Below, piece by piece: positions 13,301 to 24,117 of a stretch of DNA of 52,451 bases (its first letter is position 1; each line of letters begins with the position of its first letter). Made by a program: the position numbers and the translations under genes. The notes beneath the pieces were generated by a model. That model was not told where the DNA came from and ran no database searches. It saw nothing but the letters and a program-made list of their open reading frames with translations. Source of the DNA: Seison nebaliae (Eukaryota; Rotifera; Pararotatoria; Seisonacea; Seisonidae); NCBI GenBank assembly GCA_023231475.1, contig JALJEE010000150.1, forward strand, positions 1 to 52,451, written 5' to 3'.

Positions 13301-16300
13301 TTTATATCGATGATATAACTGAAACAACAGCGATTGATGAGAAAACTTTCGTTATTCAACCTGAACTTCTCAACAAATATTGGATGATAAAACAATTCGA
13401 AATTTCTCTTCAATACATTTCTCCGGATGCTGATGCATTGAGTAAAATTAATGTCTATATAAATTCCCCACCGACTAACGGATATTGTGAGTTGGATGTA
13501 ATTGAAGCGAAGACGACGGATTCCATTGGATTTCGATGTGAAAATTGGATAGATGCAGAGAATAAATTGAATCGTGTCAAACTATTTAAAAAAGATCCAA
13601 GTGAATTATTAGAACAAAGTATGTTGGTTGTCCAATTTAACGACACAAATAACGATACAAATGGTTTCCACTATTTCTACTTACCAGTAGGTAGTCATAA
13701 TTTATGGTATACAGTTTATGATAATATGGACGCGTCTGTTACTCTTTTCCTTCAATCCATCAACATTTATGAGGACGAATCAGCGATCGATGATATATTA
13801 TCATCAAATATAATGGGTGTGACATCATCATCTGATTCTTTGGTGAACAAAGCGAGTGGAAATTCGATTATCGATAAAATAGTTTCCGGAAGTGCGCAAG
13901 AAAAATCCAATTTAGTTCTCTCTATTGTCGAACAATTATCCATAAAACGGAAAAGAGCAGTAAGAGAAAACGGTTATTCATCATCCTCTAATCCAGCAAC
14001 GGAGTCGATTGATAGAAATGAACCGATATCATCATTTCCATTAAATATGAATTCTTCATTTGGTTTCGATGATTTATCACTTGATGATAAATTGGATGAA
14101 GATTTAATGTTGAGTGATGACACTCCAATTAAATCGATCGAACAACAACAATTAAATCGTCGAAGTTTATCAGCTCGACCAAATTCGTCTGACGAAAAAG
14201 TACAAGAAAGAGAGAAGACTTCCAATTTCCTTAAATTTATGTTGGAATCAGTTGGGGGAAATACGAGAGCGAAAAATATCGACGAAAGTAATTTGGTGGC
14301 GGAGGCATTGGCATCTCTTTCAGATCTCTCAGCTGATATGAATGTCAATACTATAGAATCTAATGCACATTTATGTAATCAGTTAGCAAGAACGACTCAA
14401 CAAGTGTTCGGTGATACATCATCATTCCAATCGATCGTTTCAATGGCGAAAGCTATTTTGAAATGTTCTGGAAATTTAATGAAGAATTCTGGTGGAACAG
14501 TTGCTGGTAGAATACCAACATTAATTTCTGATTTTGATGATATAAATTCCATCGAAGCATCTTCCGATACGGATTTGGAGAATATTTGGGGTTATAATCG
14601 TGCATTTGAATCGAAACTTAACGAAAATACTGATGAAATGATCAAGATAAATCGAAATGTTCGTCGTCATCAACAAATGGCAATTCAAGTAGCGAAAGAG
14701 ACGTTGGGTTCAATTCAACGAATATCCTCCGTCGCCATGAAACAAATGGTAGTCGATGAAGAATTGACGATACCAGCGAGTGATGTTCGTGTTACTTTAT
14801 CTGCAATTCGAGGTAACGAAATAAAAGACCTGGAAGTGACTGAAGGTTTTGGTAAATTCACTTTACCCTCCACTTGTGACATGTCCTTATCATCATTATG
14901 TTCCAACACTAATTTTTCAACTGTTAAATTACAAAGTATCTCAATGACAATGGCACCGTCGCCAAAATTGAATGAGGAATATGGTGCCAATATTGGAATG
15001 GAGAATGATATTTATCCAGTGGGAATGTCTAATTTGATGTCACTCACTTTATTCGACGAGAAGAATGAAATATTGAAAGTTGAAGAGAGTCAGAAAGAAA
15101 TTGAAATATTCATTCCTCGAGACTCGTCAATTGAGGAACCGAAATTTGCAAGAATTAATGGAACAATCGATTTGAGGACACAAGGTCATGTCAATTTCAA
15201 ATATCATAAAATGAATTTACTAATGGCGAATGCGAGTATTCATATCGATATCCGTCCACTTGCTGTCGATGATGAGAATAGCTATTTGATCATTTTGAAA
15301 AGGAACGATAAAGCCATTCTCAATTCGACATATCAACAAATTGATGATTGGAAGATTGTGGATAAAAGATGTGTCGTTGCTAATACATCGAATAATTACT
15401 ATTCTTATTCATATTTAAATACAAATAATACTTTTGGAAATATTTCGATTGGAATTCGAGAATTAACAGAAGAAGAACAAAAGAAAATCGAAGAAGATTC
15501 AACTGGAAAATTAATTAATTTAATCAATGACGATCCTGTAAATTTTACTTCGGATTATCTTATCCGTTTCTATTCGTCCGCATGCTATTATTATAAGAAT
15601 GGCAAATATTATGCTGATGGATTGAGAGTGGGTGATAAGACAACTTTTCGATATACTCATTGTTATTCAACTCATTTATCAGAATTCGCTAGTGGATGGA
15701 TCGTTTTACCGACAGCGATCGATTTCGATTATGTTTTCGCCAATGCCTCTTTCGCCGCTAATCCCACAATATATTCAACAATTATCATTATATTCGTTTC
15801 GTATTTATTCCTACTCATTTATTCGAGACGAAAAGATAGAAGTGATGTGAAGAAATTAGGTGTTTCGCCATTACCTGATAATAATCAGAATGATGATTAT
15901 TTTTATGAAGTTATCGTTTATACGGGAAATAGAAAGAATTCTGGTACTAGAAGTAACGTCGCTATTATTTTATCGAGCGATGAAAGAGATACAGGTATTC
16001 GTGTATTGGAGGATGAGGAAAGACCATTATTTCAACGAGGTTCTTGTGATGCTTTTGTTTTATCGACCGCCGAATCTCTCGGCCCATTAACTTATTTACG
16101 AATTTGGCATGACAATAGTGGAAAGAAGAATGATGCATCTTGGTATCTGCGATATGTTCTCGTAAAGGATTTACAAACTAAAGAGAAATATTATTTCATG
16201 TGTCAACGATGGTTGGCAGTAGAGAAAGGAGATCATTTAATCGATCGAATGTTACCCGTCGCTAACGAAGAAGAAACTCAACAATTTTTCCTGTTGTTTG

Positions 16301-19264
16301 CAGAGAAGGCAACGAAATCGATGAATGATTCACATTTATGGTTTTCGGTATTTGCTCGACCACCTTCCTCCACTTTTACTCGTGTCCAACGACTTACTTG
16401 TTGTTTAACTTTGTTGCTTTTGACGATGTTGATGAATATCATGTATTACGATATACAATCGGATGCCGATGTTAAATCATCGAGTGGCTCCGGTCTTCAT
16501 TTAGGTCCTTTCCATATCACTCAACAACAAACGAGTGTTGGTATAATCAGTTCAATAATTATTCTAATTCCTTCTCTTATGATCGTGGAATTGTTTCGTC
16601 ATACTCAACCGAAAACCAAACCAATTAATCAATTACATCAAGCCCTCCTTAAAAATTATCAACAAGCGAAAAAAGTGAAAAATGTGAAGAATTTCAAAGA
16701 GTTCTCCAAACTCGAAATAGATCCATCATCTTTCATGAATTTGAAAGATAGTAGATCTCCTAAACATTCAGCCACTTCCATTAAACGTCCATCTCCACAT
16801 AATTCAGCCACTTCCACTAAACGTCCATCTCCACATCATTCCGCTGTTTCAACTTATCGACGAAGTAATCAATCCTCTTTAAGTTTGTATGATATTAATA
16901 TGAGTATCAATAATTCATACAAAATCACCGAGAACGACAATAGCAAAGAGAATCATGAGAAAATTAAGAAGAAGTTCATGTTGCCCTGGTGGATGGTAAT
17001 TGTCACGTATTTCCTCACATTTGTCATTTGTGGAATTTCCGTTTTCTTCATCATTTCCAAAGGAATAATGTTCGGTGATGAGAAAGTTGCTGATTGGTTG
17101 ACGTCACTTGTCTTGTCCTTTTTCACCAGTATTCTCTTCACTCAACCCATCAAAGTCATATTGATGGCCGCTATCATTTCCATTATTTGTAAGAAGATAT
17201 CGAAAGATGATATCGGAGATTTGGACGAATTAGAATTTCGAGAACAATTAAAGAAGAATATAATTAAGGAAGATGAAGAATATTTACATAAACTCAGTGT
17301 TAATTCACTTTTGGCTACTCGCCCAAGAAAACGGATGGTACAACTTCCTAATCGATATGAACAGACGAATTCTCGATTGAAATTGGAAGAAGAACAACAA
17401 ATTGTTGGAACGACAACGAATATAGTTCTGTATATTTTCGTTCTATTTATTATGTATCTTATCGCTTATGGTGGACGAACGAAGACGTTATATGAACTCC
17501 AAGAAAATTTGCAAACAACTTTCGTCAACGATCGACTTTATCCCTTTCCGATCATTAAATCTCAAGAACAATTTTTCATTTGGTTCAAAGAAGTTTTCTT
17601 ACCAAACATTCGTGCAACCACCTGGTACAATGACCAACCACCAATTGACGAAAGAGGTTTCATTGGTGATCGAACAAATCGTTTATTAGGATATGCTGTA
17701 ATGAGACAAGTACGATTGAAGAAAGACAAATGTCGATTGATTGATGATTTGAAGAAATATTATAATTCTTGTTCGACTCATTTCCAATTGATGAAAGAAG
17801 ATAAAATTGATTATGGTGTCAATTGGACGAAATTGACAGTGGAAAATTTAGAGAAATGGAAAAAAGAAAGTGAACAATTTGCAGATTATTCAAATACTTT
17901 AAATGTTACCGAATTTCGTTATTCATCAGCGACACAATTAAATTCGTTACCATATGGGGGAAAATTTGCTTTTTATTCTGGTGGTGGTTATGTTTTCGAA
18001 ATACGAGGAAGTTTCGACATTTTATTGAAGAAGTTTCAACAATTGAAAAATCGTCGATGGATCAATCAACAGACAAGAGCGATATTCGTCGAATGGAGTC
18101 TGTACAACGCCTGGACGAATGTTTATTGTTCGTGTCAGATGTTGTTGGAATGGTTACCGTCGACCGGTTTCGTTACATCCTACCATTTCGAACCAATGAT
18201 TCTCACGATCAATTTAAACGGTTTTGAATTAATTAGATTTATTGGAGAAATCATCTTTTTCATCATTACCCTGGTGAAAACGATAACTTTCATTCGAAAA
18301 ATCATAAATGAAAAATGGAAAACTTTATTGAAATCATTTTGGTGTATCGTTGATTTATTGATTTTAATATTTAGTTGGAGCGTTTGTATCATTTATATTT
18401 ATCGGACGATTAAGATGAAGGAAATCACTTCGACATTCAAAAAGACTAGTGGAAATAAATATATTCGGTTAGATTATATGTCATTTTGGAATCAACAATA
18501 TTGGACTATGATGGGATTTGTTCTCTTTCTCTCCACTATCAAAATTCTTCAACTTCTTCAATTTAATTTACGTATAAAAATGTTGGGTAGGACGTTGAAG
18601 AAATGTAGTCAGGAATTGATTTCATTCAATATTATGTTCTTTTTTATTTTCGTTGCATTCTGCTCCGCTTTCTATCTTTCCTTCTGTAATCGATCTCCAT
18701 ATTTTTTCTGTTTCGTTAAAACCATGTATACCGGTATGGAAATGATGTTAGGTCAATTCCATTTCGACGATATGCTCGAACTCAAATCTCCTTTACTTAT
18801 CATGTTCATTTGTCTTTATAATTTCTTCGTGATTTGGTGTCTACTCTCCATGTTCATCACTATTATCTGTGACGCTTTCTCTCAAGTCAAATCGAATTGG
18901 AGTTCGGAGAATAATGATTTGAATATCATTTCGTATTATTCTAATAAAATTTTTGGAAATACCTCCTATATGGAGGAGATGGAACAACGAAATAAACGAA
19001 ATAAATTACTTTCAACCATCGAAGTATTCCCAAGAAAGATCGATGAATTTCTTTACGTCATCAATGAAGTTCCACTTTCTTTTTTCATTTATTCTGTTTA
19101 ATGTTTTTTAAAAGATTTATACGGAAGAAGGATTGAATGAACAAATGTATTATGAGAAGTTAAGTAGAACTCAATTGGATCGATTAGCGAAAATGAAAGC
19201 AAAAGCGATGGAGGAGGAAGTGAAGAAGAATGGCAAATCGACGAGACGATTAAAGAAGAAATAA
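7372..19264 (+). CDS. Polycystin-1-like receptor-channel (WSC, GPS, PLAT, PKD channel)
   Basis: Eight exons join in phase: 7372-7480, 7525-8355, 8398-8555, 8606-9212, 9269-9397, 9467-11062, 11120-19068 and 19115-19264. A further 45-nt intron is likely at 10820-10864, giving about 3,827 residues. Order: signal peptide (LRKFLIIFFHYIILG; exon 1, a second Met at 7405 is possible), WSC domain (Cys-rich, CRCKET...SMSCGG, residues 50-105), a long Ig/REJ-like ectodomain, a GPS with its cleavage site (THCYSTHLSEF, near residue 2,641, cut expected between HL and S), a first TM, a PLAT/LH2 domain (about 2,721-2,845), then further TMs, the extracellular polycystin (TOP) domain (about 3,255-3,490) and the last pore-side TMs. 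A charged, probably coiled-coil tail ends the protein. The layout is that of PKD1/PKD1L/LOV-1 proteins, which act with TRPP channels, often at cilia. Which subfamily it belongs to is not settled. The 7.9-kb seventh exon is remarkable in a gene set full of tiny exons. Confidence 0.88.
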
Positions 19265-19348
19265 ATTTTTATTTAAATGAGAAATTAATTGAGAAACTTT
19301 AAATTGACTATAATAATAATTTAATATTAATTTTTCATGGAAATTTAA

Positions 19349-20504
19349 TCATGAATAAATTGAATAATCATTTGAAGTTGGATAGTTTTGTGAATTATTG
19401 TGATTATTCGTTATATGATATAAATAATTCTCGTTGAATTGTGAGGAATATAATGCATTCAAATTATTATAATCCATTTGATTATTCGGAAAATTTATGG
19501 TATCACTTACAGGGGGATTTGTGATTGATGATGATAATAATGATAATGATGATGCCGAATCGATTGATGAGGATGAGATTGATGATAATGATAATTGTTC
19601 GTCACTGGATGATGATGGACGATTTTCTTTTTCTTCTTCATTCTTCTTCTTTGCTTGATATCGGAATGAACGTCTCAACATTGAACCGTTATCGAACATC
19701 GATATACATTCCGGATGTAATGTCCATCTTCCTTTACCTTTCTTATTATTTTCATCTGAATCTTAGAAAGAAAAAAAGAATTATGAATAAAAATTTCAAA
19801 AAAAATTTTAACTTCCTCTTTTCCGTTTTCTTGTTGTTTTTGTCGGTTCTTTCATTTCTTCACTTGGAACTTTGATGAAACAATCGTTAAAAGAGAGTGT
19901 ATGTCGAACGGTATTTCTCCATTTGAATTTCGGTTGTAATTCTCGATAATAAGGAAATGCTGTTTCGATATATTCGTAAATTTCTTGAAGTGTCATTTTT
20001 AGATCATCCGTCGATTTCAATGCCATCGAAATGAGAGCGATGAATGAGTATGGTGGTTTTATCTAAACGATAAAAATTAGAATATTAATTGAAAAAATGA
20101 AAAGAAACTTGTGTATTTAATGAACGAGAATTATTAAGAAGATTCATTGAGTCTTCACTTTGATCTGATGAAACGGCGATGGTATTTGAACCATTTAAAT
20201 TTTCTTTCGATAATTTAATTCTTTTCGATGAAACTTCCTCAATTTCATCATTAACTGTTTGATTGATTGTTGTAGGCGGGACATATGATGAATATAGTTC
20301 GTTATAATAAAGAAGATAAGAATAATAATAATTATTCATCATCGTCGTTAAATCGTTTGATGATTGTGGAGAAGTGAGTGATGATAATCCGTTTAAACCG
20401 AATTGGATACTTTGTTCATTAAATGCATCCGTCGATTGTAATTGATAATTCAAATAGTTTTGCGGCATATTCTTTTCAACTTGATGAAAAAAGTTGGATT
20501 TCAA
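19349..20504 (-). CDS. Forkhead transcription factor, FoxB-like
   Basis: Three exons in phase: 20504-20109, 20062-19813, 19761-19349 (352 residues; an alternative Met at 20468 would shorten it by 12). The forkhead domain starts exactly at exon 2 (IKPPYSFIALISMAL), with LQEIYEYIETAFPYYR, recognition helix WRNTVRHTLSFNDCFIKV, and resumes in exon 3 with GRWTLHPECISMFDNGSMLRR. The combination SFNDCFIK, LHP and MF-NGS-LRR is most like FoxB. It is a nuclear DNA-binding regulator. Oddities: the usual RHN of helix 3 reads RHT, and about 15 extra basic and acidic residues interrupt wing 1 at the second intron. The N-terminus is Ser/Asn/Tyr-rich and the C-terminus Ser-rich, both probably disordered. 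It is convergent with the polycystin gene (84 bp between stops). Confidence 0.82.
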
Positions 20505-20959
20505 TGAAAATTATAAAATCAACAAATCGTTTGATGAATATGAAATAAATCCCAAGAGTGGAAATAGTAACTGATAGTTGTTTTAATTGAATAGACAAAC
20601 AACTAACAATGATATTTATATGTGTTAAAAGTAAAATTATCAGTAAATTGATGAGGAGAAAGAAGAAATTATCAGGACAATTTATTAAGTTTAATTAAGA
20701 AAGATTTACAAAAGTTGATAAATTCAGCCATCTCGACAGGAGGAGAGGTAAATGATACAGAAATTAATTAATTAGCACTTTATTAACGAATATTTCCCAA
20801 TCCATTAACTTCTTCTTCATAATTTATTTTAATTGATAAATTGGATATCAATTTATTTTCTTGATAGTTATTCCCAAATTTCTTTTCTCCTCTCAAATTT
20901 CTCTCTGAAATTCCTCAGGATGTTGAGAAGAATTTGGGAAGGTTTCATTTTTCACGAGT
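20505..20959. other. Gap between FoxB-like gene and NAA30
   Basis: A 455-bp non-coding stretch lies upstream of the FoxB-like ATG and downstream of the NAA30 stop (both genes leftward). It must hold the FoxB-like promoter or 5' UTR and the NAA30 3' UTR. I see no other element. Confidence 0.5.
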
Positions 20960-21809
20960 TCATTGTTTGGATGCTTCACATTGAATGATGCTGTCAATTC
21001 CTGTCTCTATCTGATAGGACAAAGCGAATGCATCTTGTCCATGACAATAATAGTTAGGCAACCGTTCATTTATAAGGAATCCCAAATTCGTATAAAGACG
21101 AATAGCTTTCTCGTTTGATGTTTCCGCTTCTAATTTGATCTAATTATCCAAAAAAGTTGATAAAATGTTGAAAATTAAATAAAATCAATCTCACTTCAAG
21201 ACAACCATCTTTAATTAATTGACTGATTGCACATTTGATGAGATTTGAACCTTTGAAATAATTCAAAAAATTGAAATGATAAAAATTCCATCAAGAAACT
21301 TTTCAGAAAGATATTTTGAAAATAAATTGTGAAATAAAAATTATAAAAGAAAACTTATAAGTGTTAATGAAAAAAATGAAAGATTTTTAAAAAATTTTTT
21401 AATATTAACCGATTCCTTTTTTTCTAAATTCATTGATAACTGTTAACATGGCAATATATCCACTGACATCATTCGACTCTAATTCACTTCCCTTACAAAC
21501 GATCACTCCGATAATTCTTTTATTTTCAAGTTTCTCAAATTTCTCCTTGTCATCAAATGGAATATAAGATCGGAATGATTTCTCTTTTGATAATGGAATA
21601 ACGGAGGAAATATCATCTGCCGAATAAGCGACGATACAAGCATCGGGCCAATTCCGAATGAAATATCGATATGTGTAAATTGTATAAGGTTCACTCAACG
21701 CCTCATCAATCAAATGCATGATCTCATTGAGGATATTCTCTCCTCGATATGTATCATAAATGATGTTCAATTTTTCATCATAAAATGGGAAATTTAAATT
21801 TTCACTCAT
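20960..21809 (-). CDS. NAA30: NatC catalytic subunit, N-alpha-acetyltransferase 30
   Basis: Three exons in phase: 21809-21410, 21250-21195, 21139-20960 (211 residues, TGA stop). The C-terminal half is a GNAT fold: GYIAMLTVINEFRKKGIG gives the acetyl-CoA loop of RxxGxG type, followed by SNLIKCAISQLIKDGCLE, the core strand IKLEAETSNEKAIRLY, NLGF, and the NatC-specific YYCHGQDAFAL. In other animals this enzyme, with NAA35 and NAA38, acetylates N-termini starting Met-Leu, Met-Ile, Met-Phe and similar on nascent chains. The N-terminal region is short compared with the human protein, which has a long disordered leader. It is divergent from RPS4 with about 300 bp between start codons. The ATG at 21809 is the first in frame. 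Confidence 0.9.
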
Positions 21810-22116
21810 ATCCAAATAACATCAAACAAATGAAATATTTCATGTGGTTGGTTAATAAAAATATAAAATATATTTCGAATTGAAATTGAATTTTCGAAAA
21901 AGAAATTTTCTTTAACTTTTTTCAATTTTCAAATTTTAAGCATTCCATCAACACTTCGTTTCTCAACAACAACAACATACTTTCATCGTGTTTTCAAATC
22001 TCTATCTTGAACATAACATTATTTCTTATCAAACTCTTTTTGAAAGATATTTGTTTAATAATTTTAATCAAACCTTTATTTTTTGTTAGAAAATTTGTTA
22101 TTGAGATTATTGGAAA
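21810..22116. promoter_or_regulatory. Shared bidirectional promoter region (NAA30 / RPS4)
   Basis: The 307 bp between the two divergent start codons must contain both promoters. The RPS4 side is pyrimidine-rich in places, which would suit a ribosomal protein gene, but I cannot point to a clear TATA box or initiator. The assignment rests on gene arrangement only. Confidence 0.45.
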
Positions 22117-22905
22117 ATGGGTTATCGAGGTCCGAGGAAACATATGAAGAGGTTGAACGCTCCACGTCATTGGATGTTGGATAAGTTGTCTGGAGCGTTC
22201 GCTCCTCGACCTAGTTCGGGACCGCACAAAGTAAGAGAATGTCTTCCTCTTATTTTACTTTTACGTAATCGATTGAAATACGCTTTGACTGGAAGTGAAG
22301 TAAAGAGAATTTGTAAACAACGTCTGATTAAGGTTGATGGGAAAGTGAGAACTGATATTTGTTATCCTGCAGGATTTATGGATGTCATCGAAATTGAGAA
22401 AACGAAAGAATGGTTTCGTCTCTTGTACGATGTTAAAGGAAGATTCCGAGCACATCGAATATCTGAGACTGAAGCTGAATACAAATTGTGTCGAGTGACG
22501 AAAACTGGTGTGGCAGCAAAGAATGTTCCATTCATTGTTACTCATGACGGAAGAACAATCCGTTATCCAAATCCTGCAATCAAGAAAAATGATACAATTC
22601 AAATTCAGATTAAAACGGGCACTATTATGGATTATATTAAATTCGATCATAATCAAATCGCTATGATCACAGCCGGAAGAAATTTGGGAAGAATTGGAAT
22701 TATTCGAAGTATCCGTCATGAGAAAGGTTCGCACGATATCGTCCAAATGACTGACGAGAATAACAACAAATTCGCCACAAGAGCTGACAACGTTTTCGTC
22801 ATTGGACAAGGCAGAAAACCGTGGGTCTCATTCCCGAAAGGAAATGGTGTACGAAAAACGATTGCTGAAGAACGTGATATTCGATTGAAGAGAGCTGACG
22901 AATAA
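22117..22905 (+). CDS. RPS4: Ribosomal protein eS4
   Basis: Single intronless coding exon of 262 residues, the normal family length. Landmarks in order: [40 protein letters not shown], the S4-type RNA-binding core ([22 protein letters not shown]), YPAGFMDVI, the central eS4 domain ([12 protein letters not shown]), a KOW-type segment ([12 protein letters not shown]) and the C-terminal [12 protein letters not shown]. It is a component of the cytoplasmic 40S subunit. The start reads MGYRGPRKH where most animals have MARGPKKH, so there is one extra residue and some divergence, in line with a fast-evolving lineage. An intron in the 5' UTR cannot be excluded. Confidence 0.97.
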   Translation: MGYRGPRKHMKRLNAPRHWMLDKLSGAFAPRPSSGPHKVRECLPLILLLRNRLKYALTGSEVKRICKQRLIKVDGKVRTDICYPAGFMDVIEIEKTKEWFRLLYDVKGRFRAHRISETEAEYKLCRVTKTGVAAKNVPFIVTHDGRTIRYPNPAIKKNDTIQIQIKTGTIMDYIKFDHNQIAMITAGRNLGRIGIIRSIRHEKGSHDIVQMTDENNNKFATRADNVFVIGQGRKPWVSFPKGNGVRKTIAEERDIRLKRADE

Positions 22906-23293
22906 TTTTGATATTTATTACGTGAAGAAAATAAAATTAATTTCCATTTAATTCTCTCATAATAATTGGGAATTTTCATTAAAAAATTTAATTGAAAATT
23001 TTTCTTTCAATTTCCTTTTACTTCATACATGATGGAATTGTTTGATTTCCAGAAAATTCCATTAATATCTAATAGGAATTGAAGAATTTTTAATTATTTT
23101 GAATAATGTCATTTTTCTATTATGATTGAGCCAATAAATTGAATAAAAAAAATTACAGGAAATTTTAATGGAATAAAATTTAATAGAATTGAATGAAAAT
23201 TTTCGACTATTTCCAACTGAAATCATACTTATTGACTATTCGTCGTTTTTTAGTGAGAAAAAAAAGAAATCGTTTGTTTAGCGAAATAGAAAA
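22906..23293. other. Intergenic gap RPS4 to FKBP2
   Basis: This 388-bp AT-rich gap lies between two rightward genes. It should contain the RPS4 3' UTR and the FKBP2 promoter. I see no further feature. Confidence 0.5.
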
Positions 23294-23828
23294 ATGAATA
23301 CAATTATTTTATCTATTTTTTTGTGCATTATCGTTGCATTTGATTGTGCTAAAGAAATTACACAATTACAAATTGGAATTAAGAAACGAATCGCAGAAGC
23401 GGATTGTAAGGAGAAATCGAAGAATGGAGATTCTCTACAAATCAATTATGAAGTTCTTCCATATTTTATTTGTCATTTCTTTTAATTGAATTAGGGAAAA
23501 TTATTAGATGGAACTTTGTTCGATTCGAATTTAGACAAGGAAAATTCTTTTAAATTTATTCTGGGAAGTGGACAAGTAATTAAAGGATGGGAATATGGTC
23601 TAATTGGGTTAGTTCTAACATTTTCACAATTTCATCTTTCCATTTGACAGAATGTGTGTGGGAGAGAAACGACGTTTGAAAATTCCATCCTCAATGGCTT
23701 ATGGAGAGAATGGAAGTGGTGAGAAAATTCCACCAAATGCATCGCTCATATTTGATGTTGAATTACTTGGAATAAAGCAACATGGACAGGAGGAATCTGA
23801 AATGGAAGAGGAACCAGATGAATTATAA
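23294..23828 (+). CDS. FKBP2: ER-lumen peptidyl-prolyl isomerase, FKBP2 (FKBP13) type
   Basis: Three exons in phase: 23294-23452, 23495-23607, 23651-23828 (149 residues). A hydrophobic signal peptide ([13 protein letters not shown]) is followed by one FK506-binding domain: [54 protein letters not shown], and [13 protein letters not shown]. The active-site Asp (LFDS), the VIKGW and the aromatic positions of FKBPs are present. The C-terminus ends PDEL, an HDEL/KDEL-like ER retrieval signal, so the product should fold secretory proteins in the ER lumen. Introns are 42 and 43 nt. Larger ER FKBPs (FKBP7, 9, 14) have EF-hands, which are absent here. Confidence 0.93.
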
Positions 23829-24117
23829 ATTGATAAAATGATAATTTGATCTCGTTAAATATTTGAATAATAAAATTTGTTACAAGTAAATTAATTTGTT
23901 TTATTTGATGAACATTTTAATAAGAAATTGAATATAGAGGAATAATTTGTAAAAAGTTAAAACAAAAGAGGAAACTGGAAAGGAAATAAGGATTAAACTT
24001 TGTCAATTTTTGGTATAAATTAAGTGAAAGTTTCTGATGAAAACGATGAATGGCAATATGAAAATGAATTAGATGAAGTTTCTTTCGTTTTCGACATGGA
24101 ACGAATTTCCTTATTCA

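Noticed and set aside
13974-14348. Antisense open frames across the polycystin, RPS4 and PALS1 exons
   Set aside because: They are shadows of well-supported coding exons, with Ser/Leu-rich biased composition and no family match.
22117-22905. Horizontal transfer of the intronless RPS4, TTI1 and PQBP1 genes
   Set aside because: All three are metazoan-type orthologues with base composition like their neighbours. Lack of introns alone is not evidence of transfer.
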